Shown here piece after piece: positions 56,167 to 64,000 of a stretch of DNA of 64,000 nt. The DNA lies in NCBI GenBank assembly GCA_018333605.1, contig JAGXSV010000059.1:1-64000 (forward strand). The letters run 5' to 3'. Both the position numbers and the translations under genes were made by a program. This DNA comes from Hydrogenophaga sp. (lineage in GTDB: Bacteria; Pseudomonadota; Gammaproteobacteria; Burkholderiales; Burkholderiaceae_C). Under the pieces are notes generated by a model, which did no database searches, was not told where the DNA came from, and was given only the letters and a program-made list of their open reading frames with translations. Numbering within the stretch: position 1 is the stretch's first letter; each line of letters opens with the position of its first letter.

Positions 56167-56190
56167 GCGCATTCTGGAATTTTTTCTTCA

Positions 56191-56403
56191 ATGACGACCA
56201 TCCGCGTAAAAGACAACGAACCCTTTGACGTCGCTCTGCGCCGCTTCAAACGCACCATCGAAAAACTCGGCCTGCTGACCGATCTGCGCGCCCGCGAGTT
56301 TTACGAGAAGCCCACCGCTGAGCGCAAGCGCAAGAAGGCCGCTGCCGTCAAGCGCAATTACAAGCGCATTCGTGCCATGCAGTTGCCCAAAAAACTGTAC
56401 TGA
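56191..56403 (+). CDS. rpsU: Ribosomal protein S21
   Basis: A 70-residue basic protein of the small subunit ([20 protein letters not shown]). Residues [20 protein letters not shown] are typical. S21 helps translation initiation. The gene has its own promoter and lacks a visible ribosome binding site. It is followed by a terminator and then yqeY, as in many proteobacteria where rpsU, yqeY, dnaG and rpoD cluster; dnaG and rpoD are absent here. Confidence 0.96.
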   Translation: MTTIRVKDNEPFDVALRRFKRTIEKLGLLTDLRAREFYEKPTAERKRKKAAAVKRNYKRIRAMQLPKKLY

Positions 56404-56440
56404 AATGGCTGCGCTGTCTGGGGCAACCCGGCAGCCACCA

Positions 56441-56477
56441 AAAAAGCCCGCCAGAGGACGCTCGAGCGGGCTTTTTT
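56441..56477 (+). terminator. Intrinsic terminator of rpsU
   Basis: AAAAAGCCCGC (56441-56451) pairs with GCGGGCTTTTTT (56466-56477) around a 14-base loop, ending in six T residues. It starts 37 bases after the rpsU stop codon and separates rpsU from yqeY. Confidence 0.92.
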
Positions 56478-56532
56478 GTTTTTCGCTTTCCCCCTCTGAT
56501 TCTCTTCTTTCACCGCACCCAGGAGCCCCGCC

Positions 56533-56994
56533 ATGAGCCTCAAAGAACGCATCACCGAAGACATGAAAGCCGCCATGCGTGCCAAGGACACCGAGCGCCT
56601 GGGCACCATCCGGCTGCTGACCGCGGCCATGAAGCAGAAAGAAGTGGACGAGCGGGTGGTACTGGACGACGCCCTGGTGGTCGCCATCGTGGACAAGCTG
56701 ATCAAGCAGCGCAAAGACAGCATTGAGGCCTTCACCAAGGCCGACCGCATGGACCTGGCCGACAAGGAAACCGCCGAGATGAAGGTGCTGCAGGCCTACC
56801 TGCCCGAGCGACTGTCGGCCGACGACGTGCTGGCCGAGGTGAAAACCATCGTGGCAGCACTGAGCACCGAACTGGGCCGCCCGGCTGGCCCTGGCGACAT
56901 GGGCAAGGTGATGGGCGCGGTGAAGGCCCAGTTGTCGGGCAAAGCCGACATGGGTGCCGTATCGGCCGCCGTGAAAACGGCGCTGGCGGGCTGA
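56533..56994 (+). CDS. yqeY: GatB/YqeY domain-containing protein
   Basis: A 153-residue soluble helical protein. The N-terminal ITEDMKAAMRAKDTERLGTI and the tail GDMGKVMGAVKAQLSGKADM match the YqeY family, which resembles the tRNA-binding tail of GatB; its function is uncharacterised, and a link to tRNA metabolism is only suspected. AGGAGCCCCGCC before the ATG gives a good ribosome binding site. It is downstream of rpsU. Confidence 0.92.
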   Translation: MSLKERITEDMKAAMRAKDTERLGTIRLLTAAMKQKEVDERVVLDDALVVAIVDKLIKQRKDSIEAFTKADRMDLADKETAEMKVLQAYLPERLSADDVLAEVKTIVAALSTELGRPAGPGDMGKVMGAVKAQLSGKADMGAVSAAVKTALAG

Positions 56995-57011
56995 AACCGC
57001 CCGCTGAGGGT

Positions 57012-57896
57012 TCAGCGAAGGATCAAGGCGGTGCCCAACACCGCCAGCGCCGCCCCCCACCAGGCGCCCATGGCCGGGCGGCGGCGGTAGGCCAGCCACA
57101 GCAGCGGCAAAATCAAAACGGGTGTGACCGACGACAGCACCGCCACCAGACCCGCTTGCCCCAGGTGCATGGCTTTCAAAATCAGGGTCATGCCCAGCGC
57201 CATGGCCACGGCTGCGCTCAAAAACGTCAACCAGGCGTCATGCCAGCGCACCGGGGCCTGCGCGCGTGCGCCGCGCCACAGCAACCACAACAGGCCATGG
57301 GCCGCCAGGGCCAGCGTCATGCGCACCGCAGACGCGGCTACCGCGTCGATGCCCGTGCTCATGAGCGGCTTGAGCATGAGCGTGGCCACCGACTGACACA
57401 GCGCCGCCAGCAGCCCCAGGCACACACCCACCACCAGGCGGCCACGCGTTTGTTCCCAGTGGTGTGATTCGTCGCTGCGTTTGCCCCACACAATGGCCAG
57501 CATCACCCCGCCCACCAGCAGCAGGCTGCCCAGCAGCGCCCAGCCCCACAGCACCTCGCCCAGCCAGACCCAGGCCAACACCCCGGAAAACAGCGCATGG
57601 CAGGCAAACAACACGCCCGAGCGCCGCGGCCCCAGCCTGTTCATGCAGGCAAACAGCGCGGTGTCACCGATGAAAATCCCGATCAGGCCTGAAATCGCCA
57701 GCAAGCCCAGGGCCGATACGTCCAGGCTGCGCCAGCCCCCGCTGGACGCAGCCAGCGCCCACAACAGCAGCGATGCAAACAGCATGCGCCAGCGGCTGAA
57801 CGCGAAAGCGCCCAAGCGCTGCGCAGGGGGAGCAGAAAAGAGGCTGGAGACCGCCCAACAGCCCGCCGCCAGCAGGGCCAGGGCCTCGGGTCGCAT
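57012..57896 (-). CDS. EamA-type drug/metabolite transporter
   Basis: A 294-residue inner-membrane protein with ten predicted helices in two EamA repeats (ALLAAGCWAVSSLFSAPPAQ at the start, and GLVAVLSSVTPVLILPLLWL in the second half). The family exports amino acids, metabolites or drugs; no substrate can be named. It is convergent with yqeY (17-base gap) and 22 bases from pmbA on the same strand. Confidence 0.85.
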   Translation of the reverse strand: MRPEALALLAAGCWAVSSLFSAPPAQRLGAFAFSRWRMLFASLLLWALAASSGGWRSLDVSALGLLAISGLIGIFIGDTALFACMNRLGPRRSGVLFACHALFSGVLAWVWLGEVLWGWALLGSLLLVGGVMLAIVWGKRSDESHHWEQTRGRLVVGVCLGLLAALCQSVATLMLKPLMSTGIDAVAASAVRMTLALAAHGLLWLLWRGARAQAPVRWHDAWLTFLSAAVAMALGMTLILKAMHLGQAGLVAVLSSVTPVLILPLLWLAYRRRPAMGAWWGAALAVLGTALILR

Positions 57897-57918
57897 GGTT
57901 TACAGCGGGTGACCGGGT

Positions 57919-59385
57919 TCAGCTGCCGGCAATTTTCATGCGGTTGACAAGAATCGAGCCCACGGTTTTGGCGCCGTAGTTGTAGGCGTCGGCGCCCACG
58001 GCTTCAATGCCCTTGAACATGTCTTTGAGGTTGCCGGCGATGGTGATTTCGTGCACCGGGTAAGCAATTTCCCCGTTTTCCACCCAGTAGCCCGAAGCGC
58101 CCCGGGAATAGTCCCCGGTCACATAGTTCACGCCCTGTCCCATCAACTCGGTGACAAACAGGCCGCGCCCCAGTTTCTGGATCATGGCTTTCAGGTCGTC
58201 GCCGGGCTGCGTGAGTCGGCTGGTGAGCGTGAGGTTGTGCGATCCACCCGCGTTGCCGGTGGTGCGCATGCCCAGCTTGCGCGCCGAGTAGGTGGACAAA
58301 AAGTAGCCCTGCACCCGCCCGCCCACCAGCACCTTGCGCGCCTGGGTGCGCACGCCTTCGTCGTCAAACGGCGAGCTGCCCTTGCCGTTGATGATGTGCG
58401 GGTCCTCCAGAATGTCGAGGTGCTTGGACAGCACGCGCTTGCCCAGGCTGTCGCCCAAAAACGTGGTTTTTCGGTACAGCGCACCGCCGCTGGTGGCTTG
58501 CACATAAGCACCCAGCAGGCCAGCGGCCAGGGGCGATTCAAACAGCACCGGGCATTCGGTGGTGGCGATCTTGCGGCCATGCAGGCGGGCCAGCGTGCGT
58601 TCGGCGGCATAGCGGCCAATGGCTTGCGGGCTGGCCAGCTCTTCGGGCGAGCGCATCGAGCTGTACCAGAAGTCGCGCTGCATGTTGGCGCCCTTGCCGG
58701 CAATGGGCGCCACCGACAGGCTGTGGCGCGAACTGGCGTAGCCGCCACTGAAAATGCCGGGCCGGCCGCGTTCGCCGCCGCGCATGTGGGCGCTGAAAAA
58801 ATGCGACTGCTGGGCCGACACGCCCGCGCCTTCGCTGTTGTTGATCTTTTTGCTGGTGGCAAAAGCCGCCGCTTCACAGGCCAGTGCAATCTGTGCCGCC
58901 TCTTCCGAGCTGATGGCCCAGGGGTGAAACAGATCCAGATCGGGGTAGGTGTCGGCCACATCGGCAGCGTCGGGCAGGCCGGCCACCGGGTCTTCCGCGG
59001 TGAAGCGGGCAATGTCAAAAGCCGCCTGTACCGTCTGGCGAATGGCGTCAGGGGAAAAGTCCGAGGTGGAAGCGTTGCCGCGCTTTTGCCCCAGGTACAC
59101 CGTCACGCCCAGCGACTTGTCGCGGTTGCGCTCCACGTTTTCCAGCTCGCCCTTGCGCACCGACACGCTCAGACCGGCGCCCTCGGACACTTCGGCTGCC
59201 GCATCGGCAGCGCCGAGGTGCCTGGCGTGCGCGAGCGCCAGGTCCACCAGTTCTTCAAACTGGCTGCGGGCGTACTGAAAGCCTGCCAGCGGCGCGTGCC
59301 CGCGGCTGTGCGCTGCGGCCGGACTGGTGGAGGGTGTGGGATGGGTCGCGCGGGCGCGTGCCGGGGTGGTCGATGCTTTTTTCAT
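57919..59385 (-). CDS. pmbA: Metalloprotease PmbA (TldE)
   Basis: A 488-residue protein of the TldD/PmbA family, which with TldD degrades unfolded peptides and matures microcin- or RiPP-type peptides. The C-terminal YVTGDYSRGASGYWVENGEI block and SHNLTLTSRL are diagnostic. TldE is the non-catalytic partner lacking the zinc HExxxH motif, and none is seen here. A tldD gene is not in the window. The first about 40 residues are a variable alanine-, threonine- and proline-rich extension. Start at 59385 (MKKASTT) is chosen. It is divergent from darP. Confidence 0.92.
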   Translation of the reverse strand: MKKASTTPARARATHPTPSTSPAAAHSRGHAPLAGFQYARSQFEELVDLALAHARHLGAADAAAEVSEGAGLSVSVRKGELENVERNRDKSLGVTVYLGQKRGNASTSDFSPDAIRQTVQAAFDIARFTAEDPVAGLPDAADVADTYPDLDLFHPWAISSEEAAQIALACEAAAFATSKKINNSEGAGVSAQQSHFFSAHMRGGERGRPGIFSGGYASSRHSLSVAPIAGKGANMQRDFWYSSMRSPEELASPQAIGRYAAERTLARLHGRKIATTECPVLFESPLAAGLLGAYVQATSGGALYRKTTFLGDSLGKRVLSKHLDILEDPHIINGKGSSPFDDEGVRTQARKVLVGGRVQGYFLSTYSARKLGMRTTGNAGGSHNLTLTSRLTQPGDDLKAMIQKLGRGLFVTELMGQGVNYVTGDYSRGASGYWVENGEIAYPVHEITIAGNLKDMFKGIEAVGADAYNYGAKTVGSILVNRMKIAGS

Positions 59386-59494
59386 GTCGACGGCTATGAT
59401 ACTTGCCGCCCCTACCGGCTGCTGCGCGCCGCGCAGAAGCCTCATTCAGTTGAGGTCAGCGCCCCGGCCTGACCCACCAAGCACCCAGGAATTC

Positions 59495-60157
59495 ATGTCC
59501 CGCAAACCCACCAAAGGCTATTTCGTCCGTGGCCAGTTCGTCGCCATCGGCAGCGAATTGGACCTTGAGCTCAAACGCGAGCTCAAGGGCTCGGTCGACA
59601 TGAGCAAGACCGACCTGAAAAAATACAGCGACCGCCTGCAGGAACTGGGCGAAAGCCTGCTGACCCTGCGCGCCGACCTGATGAAGCGGCTCGACCTGTC
59701 GGAAAAGCTGGTGGACGCGGTGGCCGAGGCCAAACGCATCACCAACTTTGAAGGCCGGCGCCGCCAGATGCAGTTCATCGGCAAGCTCATGCGCGGCCTG
59801 CCGCAAGACACCCTCGCCGCCGTGGAAGCCGCGCTGGACGAACAAAACAAGGGCTCGGCCAAAGGCACGCTGTCGCTGCACCAGGCCGAGCAGTGGCGCG
59901 ACCAGCTGATTGCCGATGACGACGCGCTGACCCGCTGGCTGCAGATGGACACCGACGCCGATGTGCAGCAACTGCGCGCCCTCATTCGCCAGGCACGCAA
60001 GGACGCCCAAGCCCCGCAGGCCCAGGAGCATCCCGGCGAAGCGGTGCGCCACGGCAAGGCCTACCGCGAGATCTTCCAGCTGGTCAAAGCGGTGCTGACG
60101 CGCCAAAATGCCGACGCCGCCGCCGAGGGCGCCTCTGAGGAAGACCAACAGCCATGA
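59495..60157 (+). CDS. darP: Ribosome-associated protein DarP (YjgA, DUF615)
   Basis: A 220-residue protein of the YjgA family that binds late 50S assembly intermediates. KKYSDRLQELGESLLTLRAD and NFEGRRRQMQFIGKLMRGLP are the conserved blocks. The ATG at 59495 (MSRKPTKGYF) gives the normal length; the frame is open to 59327 opposite pmbA. The pairing of pmbA with a divergent darP is conserved in betaproteobacteria. Its stop overlaps the mog start. Confidence 0.92.
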   Translation: MSRKPTKGYFVRGQFVAIGSELDLELKRELKGSVDMSKTDLKKYSDRLQELGESLLTLRADLMKRLDLSEKLVDAVAEAKRITNFEGRRRQMQFIGKLMRGLPQDTLAAVEAALDEQNKGSAKGTLSLHQAEQWRDQLIADDDALTRWLQMDTDADVQQLRALIRQARKDAQAPQAQEHPGEAVRHGKAYREIFQLVKAVLTRQNADAAAEGASEEDQQP

Positions 60158-60753
60158 GCGACGCACAGCAACCCGATCCGGTGCGCATCGGCATCGTGTC
60201 CATCAGCGACCGCGCCAGCACCGGCGTGTACGAAGACAAGGGCCTGCCCGCGCTGCAAGACTGGCTCACGCGCGCGCTGAAAAACCCCATCCATTTCGAG
60301 CCGCGCCTGATCCCCGACGAGGTGGACCGCATCAGCACCACGCTGATCGAGCTGGTGGACGCGGGCTGCTCGCTGGTGCTCACCACCGGCGGCACCGGCC
60401 CCGCGCTGCGCGACGTGACACCCGAAGCCACGCTGGCCGTGGCCCACAAGGAAATGCCCGGCTTTGGTGAACAGATGCGCCAGATCAGCCTCACGTTTGT
60501 GCCCACCGCCATCCTGTCGCGCCAGGTCGCGGTGGTCCGTGACCGCAGCCTGATCATCAACCTGCCCGGCCAGCCCAAGGCGATTGCCGAAACGCTGGAA
60601 GGCCTGAAAAACGCCGATGGCTCGCAAAGGGTGAACGGCATCTTTGCCGCCGTGCCGTATTGCATCGACCTGATTGGTGGCCCCTACCTGGAAACGAACG
60701 ACGACGTCTGCACAGGTTTTCGCCCCAAGTCGGCTGTGCGCCCAGCCCGCTGA
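60154..60753 (+). CDS. mog: Molybdopterin adenylyltransferase
   Basis: A 199-residue enzyme that activates molybdopterin with ATP before molybdate insertion. VRIGIVSISDRASTGVYEDK and LTTGGTGPALRDVTPEATLA are the MoaB/Mog signatures, and the extended length with PGQPKAIAETL points to Mog rather than MoaB. The product is needed by molybdoenzymes such as NasA in this window. Start overlaps the darP stop (ATGA). Confidence 0.92.
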   Translation: MSDAQQPDPVRIGIVSISDRASTGVYEDKGLPALQDWLTRALKNPIHFEPRLIPDEVDRISTTLIELVDAGCSLVLTTGGTGPALRDVTPEATLAVAHKEMPGFGEQMRQISLTFVPTAILSRQVAVVRDRSLIINLPGQPKAIAETLEGLKNADGSQRVNGIFAAVPYCIDLIGGPYLETNDDVCTGFRPKSAVRPAR

Positions 60754-60773
60754 ACCAACACCCGAGACACCCC

Positions 60774-61250
60774 ATGAAGATCACCAGAGACACCGTTGTC
60801 ACCATCACCTTCCGCGCCACCGACGCCCAGGGCAAGCTGCTGGAAGATGGCAAGGAACCCCGCGCCTACCTGCACGGCGGCTACAACAACACGCTGCCCG
60901 GCATTGAAAAAGCGCTGGAAGGCCAGGAAAAAGGCTTTGCCGCCACGCTGGAACTGCAGCCTGAAGACGCCTTTGGCGTGCGGGACGAAAGCCTGGCCAC
61001 GAGCATTCCCAAAAGCGAGTTCCCCCCCGGCGTGAAGGTGGGCGGCCAACTGCAAGGCGTGGACGACCAGGGCCGCGAGCAGGTGTTCACCGTGATGAAA
61101 ATCAAAGGCGACACCGTGCTGCTGGACGGCAACCATCCGCTGGCTGGCAAGGTGCTGCGCTTCGCGGTGAAAGTGGTGGATGTGCAGCCCGCCAGCGCCG
61201 AGGAAGTGGCGCATGGCCACGCGCACGGTGCCCACGGAACGCATCATTAA
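60774..61250 (+). CDS. slyD: FKBP-type peptidyl-prolyl isomerase, SlyD-like
   Basis: A 158-residue cytoplasmic prolyl isomerase and chaperone. The FKBP part is interrupted by an IF domain (about residues 65-120, ELQPEDAFGVRDESLATSI onward). The C-terminus ends in a short histidine-rich tail (HGHAHGAHGTHH) that could bind nickel or other metals, as in SlyD. It follows mog by 20 bases. A copy of the dispersed palindromic repeat starts on the base after its stop codon. Confidence 0.9.
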   Translation: MKITRDTVVTITFRATDAQGKLLEDGKEPRAYLHGGYNNTLPGIEKALEGQEKGFAATLELQPEDAFGVRDESLATSIPKSEFPPGVKVGGQLQGVDDQGREQVFTVMKIKGDTVLLDGNHPLAGKVLRFAVKVVDVQPASAEEVAHGHAHGAHGTHH

Positions 61251-61330
61251 CCCCCCGCGTCGCCTCCGGCGCCACCCCCAAGGGGGCAACACCAGCGGCC
61301 TGGCGAAGCCAGTTCCGCGGTGTTCTGGGT
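61251..61330 (+). repeat. Dispersed palindromic repeat, copy B (downstream of slyD)
   Basis: It begins with a C-run directly after the slyD stop. It contains CCCCCAAGGGGG, then an outer stem AACACC/GGTGTT (61289-61323) enclosing GCGG/CCGC and CTGGC-GAA-GCCAG. This is the best-paired copy and may serve as the 3' end structure of the slyD messenger. Confidence 0.8.
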
Positions 61331-61402
61331 GAATACACCTCGCTACGGAAACACCCTGGGAGTCTGGATTGGGCACCGTTGGCCATAACAAGCGCAGCCC
61401 AC

Positions 61403-61510
61403 GTGAACCGAAGCGCCGGGTGGCAGACGCAGCGAAGTGAAGGAGGAGGTTTGGGCGTAGCCCAAACCGGGGAACATGAGCGGAGTGGGCCAACCGGCGC
61501 TTCGATTCAC
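61403..61510. repeat. MITE-like element with 17-bp terminal inverted repeats and a central hairpin
   Basis: GTGAACCGAAGCGCCGG at 61403-61419 is matched by the complement of 61494-61510 (16 of 17). In the centre, GGTTTGGGC (61448-61456) and GCCCAAACC (61460-61468) form a perfect 9-bp stem with a three-base loop. No coding capacity is seen. It lies between slyD and the convergent cysE. Confidence 0.6.
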
Positions 61511-61539
61511 CGGCCCACACGGCACGAGCGAGGGGAAAC

Positions 61540-62310
61540 TTACTTCCCCACCAGCTGGTTCAGTTTTTCAGCCTCAAAGCACTCATTGCGCGCCGCGTCC
61601 AAAGGCACGCAGTCGCCTTTTTGCTGCCTGGAAAGCGTGTCAATCGCAGCCCACAGCAGCGCAATCTGATGCTCTTGCCCGGCGGCGCTGTCGATCAGGC
61701 CACGCATGGCCTGGCTCAGCGGGTCGTCTTCCTGCGTGATGCCGTAGGCCTGAAATTTCGGCACCGTTTCGGTCACGTCAGCGCTGTCGCCGGATTTGCT
61801 GGGGATGATGCGCGCCGGAATGCCCACCGCCGTGGCGCCCGGCGGCACGGGTTTGATCACCACCGCGTTGCTGCCGATCTTGGCGCCATCGCCCACCTCA
61901 AAGCCGCCCAGCACCTTGGCGCCCGCACTCACCACCACGTTTTTGCCCAGCGTGGGGTGTCGTTTGGTGCCTTTATAGAGCGAAGTGCCGCCCAGCGTCA
62001 CGCCCTGGTAAATGGTGCAACCGTCGCCAATTTCGGCCGTTTCACCCACCACCACGCCCATGGCGTGGTCAAAAAACACGCGCTCGCCCACCTTGGCGCC
62101 GGGGTGAATTTCAATGCCGGTGAGCCAGCGCGCCACATGCGAAATAAACCGGCCTGGCCATTTCAGGCCATGCGTCCAGCACCAATGGGCGGGGCGGTGC
62201 AACCACACGGCGTGAAGGCCCGGGTAGCAGGTGATGACCTCCCAGGTGCTGCGGGCGGCGGGGTCGCGTTCGAGAACGCATTGGATGTCGGAGCGGATGC
62301 GTGAAAACAT
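61540..62310 (-). CDS. cysE: Serine O-acetyltransferase
   Basis: A 256-residue enzyme that acetylates serine with acetyl-CoA, the first step of cysteine synthesis. The catalytic [20 protein letters not shown] lies in the left-handed beta-helix domain, and [20 protein letters not shown] and [19 protein letters not shown] are family blocks. The tail after about residue 185 is longer than in the minimal enzyme and may be regulatory. It lies downstream of trmJ on the same strand with a nine-base gap. Confidence 0.94.
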   Translation of the reverse strand: MFSRIRSDIQCVLERDPAARSTWEVITCYPGLHAVWLHRPAHWCWTHGLKWPGRFISHVARWLTGIEIHPGAKVGERVFFDHAMGVVVGETAEIGDGCTIYQGVTLGGTSLYKGTKRHPTLGKNVVVSAGAKVLGGFEVGDGAKIGSNAVVIKPVPPGATAVGIPARIIPSKSGDSADVTETVPKFQAYGITQEDDPLSQAMRGLIDSAAGQEHQIALLWAAIDTLSRQQKGDCVPLDAARNECFEAEKLNQLVGK

Positions 62311-62319
62311 AAGTTCAGT

Positions 62320-63081
62320 CTAGCGCTTTGCCTTCTCGGCCTTTTGCAGCATGGCCTTGGCAACACCGCGCAGAATGTGGATTTCTTCGTCGGTGGGCGC
62401 GGCGCGGTTGAACAACTGGTTCAGGCGCGGCATGAGTTTTTTGGGCGCGGCGGGGTCTAAAAAGCCCACCGCCACCAAGGCCTGTTCCAGGTGGTCGAGC
62501 ATGCCCGCCAGCGCGTGTGCGTCGGCGGCGGGGCGGGCAGCGGCAGCGGGGGGCAAGGCAAATCCGCCCAGGGCCTGGCGCCAGTCGTAGGCAATCAACT
62601 GCACCGCCGCGGCCAGGTTGAGCGAACCAAAGTTCGGGTCGGTCGGGATGCTCAGGCACGCGTGGCAGCGGTACACATCTTCGTTGCGCATGCCAAAACG
62701 CTCGGAACCAAACAGAAAGGCCACCCCGCCCGGCGGGCTCACCGGTGCAGAAGACGCATGCACCGAGGCCTGGCCCAGCAAGCCCGCGAAATGCTCGCGC
62801 GGCGTGCGGGTGGGCGGGCCAAAGTCGCGCGGGGTCATGGCGGTGGCGCACAGGTGGTCCATGCCGTCCAGCGCTTCGTCCAGCGTGTCCACAATGCGCG
62901 CCTTGGCCAGCACATCGTTGGCGCCGCTGGCGCGCTGAATGGTTTCTTCGCGCCGCAACACATTGGCCCAGCGTGGCGCCACCAGCACCAGGTCATCGAA
63001 ACCCATCACCTTCATGGCACGGGCAACCCCGCCCACGTTGCCGGCGTGGCTGGTTTGAATCAGAACAAATCGAGAATGCAT
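62320..63081 (-). CDS. trmJ: tRNA/rRNA ribose methyltransferase, TrmJ family
   Basis: A 253-residue SPOUT-class methyltransferase that probably 2'-O-methylates position 32 of tRNAs. VLIQTSHAGNVGGVARAMKV at the start, VAFLFGSERFGMRNEDVYRC and SLNLAAAVQLIAYDW are the SPOUT knot motifs. ATG at 63081 (MHSRFVLIQTS) is chosen; the upstream frame is repeat-derived. The G-run that ends repeat copy C on this strand lies 8-13 bases upstream and could serve as its ribosome binding site. Confidence 0.92.
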   Translation of the reverse strand: MHSRFVLIQTSHAGNVGGVARAMKVMGFDDLVLVAPRWANVLRREETIQRASGANDVLAKARIVDTLDEALDGMDHLCATAMTPRDFGPPTRTPREHFAGLLGQASVHASSAPVSPPGGVAFLFGSERFGMRNEDVYRCHACLSIPTDPNFGSLNLAAAVQLIAYDWRQALGGFALPPAAAARPAADAHALAGMLDHLEQALVAVGFLDPAAPKKLMPRLNQLFNRAAPTDEEIHILRGVAKAMLQKAEKAKR

Positions 63082-63088
63082 AGGGAAT

Positions 63089-63167
63089 CCCCCCGCGCCG
63101 CTTCGCGTCACCCCAAAGGGGGCCACACCAGCAGCCTGGCAAAGCCAGTTCTGCGGTGTGTGCTGGG
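63089..63167 (+). repeat. Dispersed palindromic repeat, copy C (5' leader of trmJ)
   Basis: A C-run, CCCCAAAGGGG hairpin, then outer stem CACACC/GGTGTG enclosing GCAG/CTGC and CTGGC-AAA-GCCAG. Compared with copy B, the changes A to C and T to G in the outer stem, and GCGG/CCGC to GCAG/CTGC in the next, keep pairing. It lies between the divergent trmJ and suhB genes. Confidence 0.8.
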
Positions 63168-63310
63168 CGGAGCTGGCTTGCTCCAGAGGGGTGTTGTGTT
63201 GAAACGGTAAAATCCCGTATTGTCGCTGCCCTGTATCGCCTGGGGCTTTGCTTTCCCGCTCTTTCACTGTCACGCGAGCCGCTCTGCGGCCGCGCAAAGG
63301 TTTACAACTC

Positions 63311-64000
63311 ATGTCGTCCACACTCCACCCCATGCTCAACGTGGCCATCAAGGCCGCTCGTACCGCCGGTACCATCATCAATCGCGCTGCGCTGGACGTG
63401 GAGTCGGTCCGGGTCTCTGCCAAGCAGACCAACGATTTTGTGACCGAGGTGGACCATGCAGCGGAAGCCGCGATCATCGACACCCTGCTGACCGCTTACC
63501 CCGACCACGCCATCTGGGCCGAAGAGTCGGGCAAACGCGAAGGCAAGCACGGCGGGGCAGACCATGTCTGGATCATCGACCCGCTGGACGGCACCACCAA
63601 CTTCATCCACGGGTTCCCGGTCTACTGTGTGAGCATTGCGCTCATGGTGGGCAGCAAGCTGGAACAGGCCGTGATTTACGACCCGAGCCGCAACGACCTG
63701 TTTTGCGCCACCAAAGGCCGCGGCGCCTACATGAACGACCGCCGCATCCGGGTGGCCAAGCGCATCGCCATGCGCGACTGCCTGCTGTCCACCGGCTTCC
63801 CTTTCCGTCCGGGCGACAGTTTTCAAACCTACATGCAGATGCTGGGCGAGGTGATGCCCAAGTGCGCCGGCGTGCGCCGACCAGGTTCGGCGGCACTTGA
63901 CCTGGCCTATGTGGCGGCGGGTTTCACCGACGGTTTCTTTGAAATGGGTCTGTCCCCCTGGGACGTGGCCGCAGGCGCGCTGCTGGTGACCGAGGCCGGT
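63311..64000 (+). CDS. suhB: Inositol-1-monophosphatase (SuhB-like), 3' end beyond the window
   Basis: The first 230 residues of an inositol monophosphatase family protein, open to the last base with no stop. [20 protein letters not shown] starts the fold. The metal-binding motifs [10 protein letters not shown] and [20 protein letters not shown] are intact, and the second signature [16 protein letters not shown] is at the edge. SuhB dephosphorylates inositol phosphate and also acts in rRNA antitermination. Only about 35-40 residues should be missing. It is divergent from trmJ; TAAAAT at 63208-63213 is a possible -10. Confidence 0.93.
   Translation, partial: MSSTLHPMLNVAIKAARTAGTIINRAALDVESVRVSAKQTNDFVTEVDHAAEAAIIDTLLTAYPDHAIWAEESGKREGKHGGADHVWIIDPLDGTTNFIHGFPVYCVSIALMVGSKLEQAVIYDPSRNDLFCATKGRGAYMNDRRIRVAKRIAMRDCLLSTGFPFRPGDSFQTYMQMLGEVMPKCAGVRRPGSAALDLAYVAAGFTDGFFEMGLSPWDVAAGALLVTEAG

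Noticed and set aside
1-64000. CRISPR arrays, prophage modules, toxin-antitoxin pairs, rRNA genes
   Set aside because: No regularly spaced direct repeats, phage structural genes, toxin-antitoxin pairs or rRNA sequences were recognised anywhere in the window.

Overview
The window is chromosomal DNA of high G+C content from a betaproteobacterium, most likely a member of the Comamonadaceae (Hydrogenophaga, Acidovorax or Rhodoferax relatives). This is inferred from gene content and order: a rpsO-pnp-qor-tpiA-secG-tRNA-Leu-nuoA..N block followed by DUF2818, NUDIX and DUF1178 genes, a ccoISNOQPG block beside fnr and hemN, and protein features typical of that family. No plasmid, prophage or CRISPR signature was seen. 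Almost every gene has a recognisable housekeeping or respiratory role.

Layout. 1-1757: isocitrate lyase (aceA) behind an unusually AT-rich control region and ahead of a strong terminator. 1758-3962: a nest of dead mobile elements, namely the 5' part of a class C group II intron starting right after the aceA terminator, a frameshifted IS110-family transposase with a structured non-coding end, an IS630 fragment and a miniature internally deleted IS with intact ends. 3963-15849: the microaerobic respiration block, with a TauE/UreH-like membrane protein, hemN, fnr, ccoG/P/Q/O/N/S, the copper ATPase ccoI and a universal stress protein. Three FNR boxes (6131, 12666, 15331) tie this block to the Fnr protein encoded inside it. 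15850-16778: no recognisable gene. 16779-32961: DUF1178, NUDIX and DUF2818 genes and the complete 14-gene complex I operon nuoA-N, read on the minus strand. 33010-38153: tRNA-Leu(GAG), secG, tpiA, a quinone oxidoreductase, pnp and rpsO. 38267-42121: an aminotransferase, an orphan periplasmic binding protein and tsaD.

42230-54782 is a complete assimilatory nitrate module on the plus strand: a NIT-ANTAR antiterminator, a leader with two hexaloop hairpins and an intrinsic terminator, nrtA-nrtB-nrtD transport genes, nirB-nirD nitrite reductase, nasA nitrate reductase, ybiB, and cobA, which makes the siroheme precursor for NirB. The logic is that nitrate sensed by the NIT domain lets the ANTAR domain relieve transcription termination in the leader. 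54823-64000 holds an FAD protein, rpsU, yqeY, a drug/metabolite transporter, pmbA, darP, mog (molybdenum cofactor, also needed by NasA), slyD, cysE, trmJ and a suhB gene that runs off the window.

Small palindromic repeats are the most distinctive feature outside the genes. Four copies of one structured repeat lie between genes (17908, 45210, 61251, 63089) and show compensatory changes in a stem. Two inverted palindromes form the nirD/nasA junction and encode the ends of both proteins. An 82-bp palindromic element lies in frame inside nasA. A 108-bp MITE-like element lies downstream of cysE.
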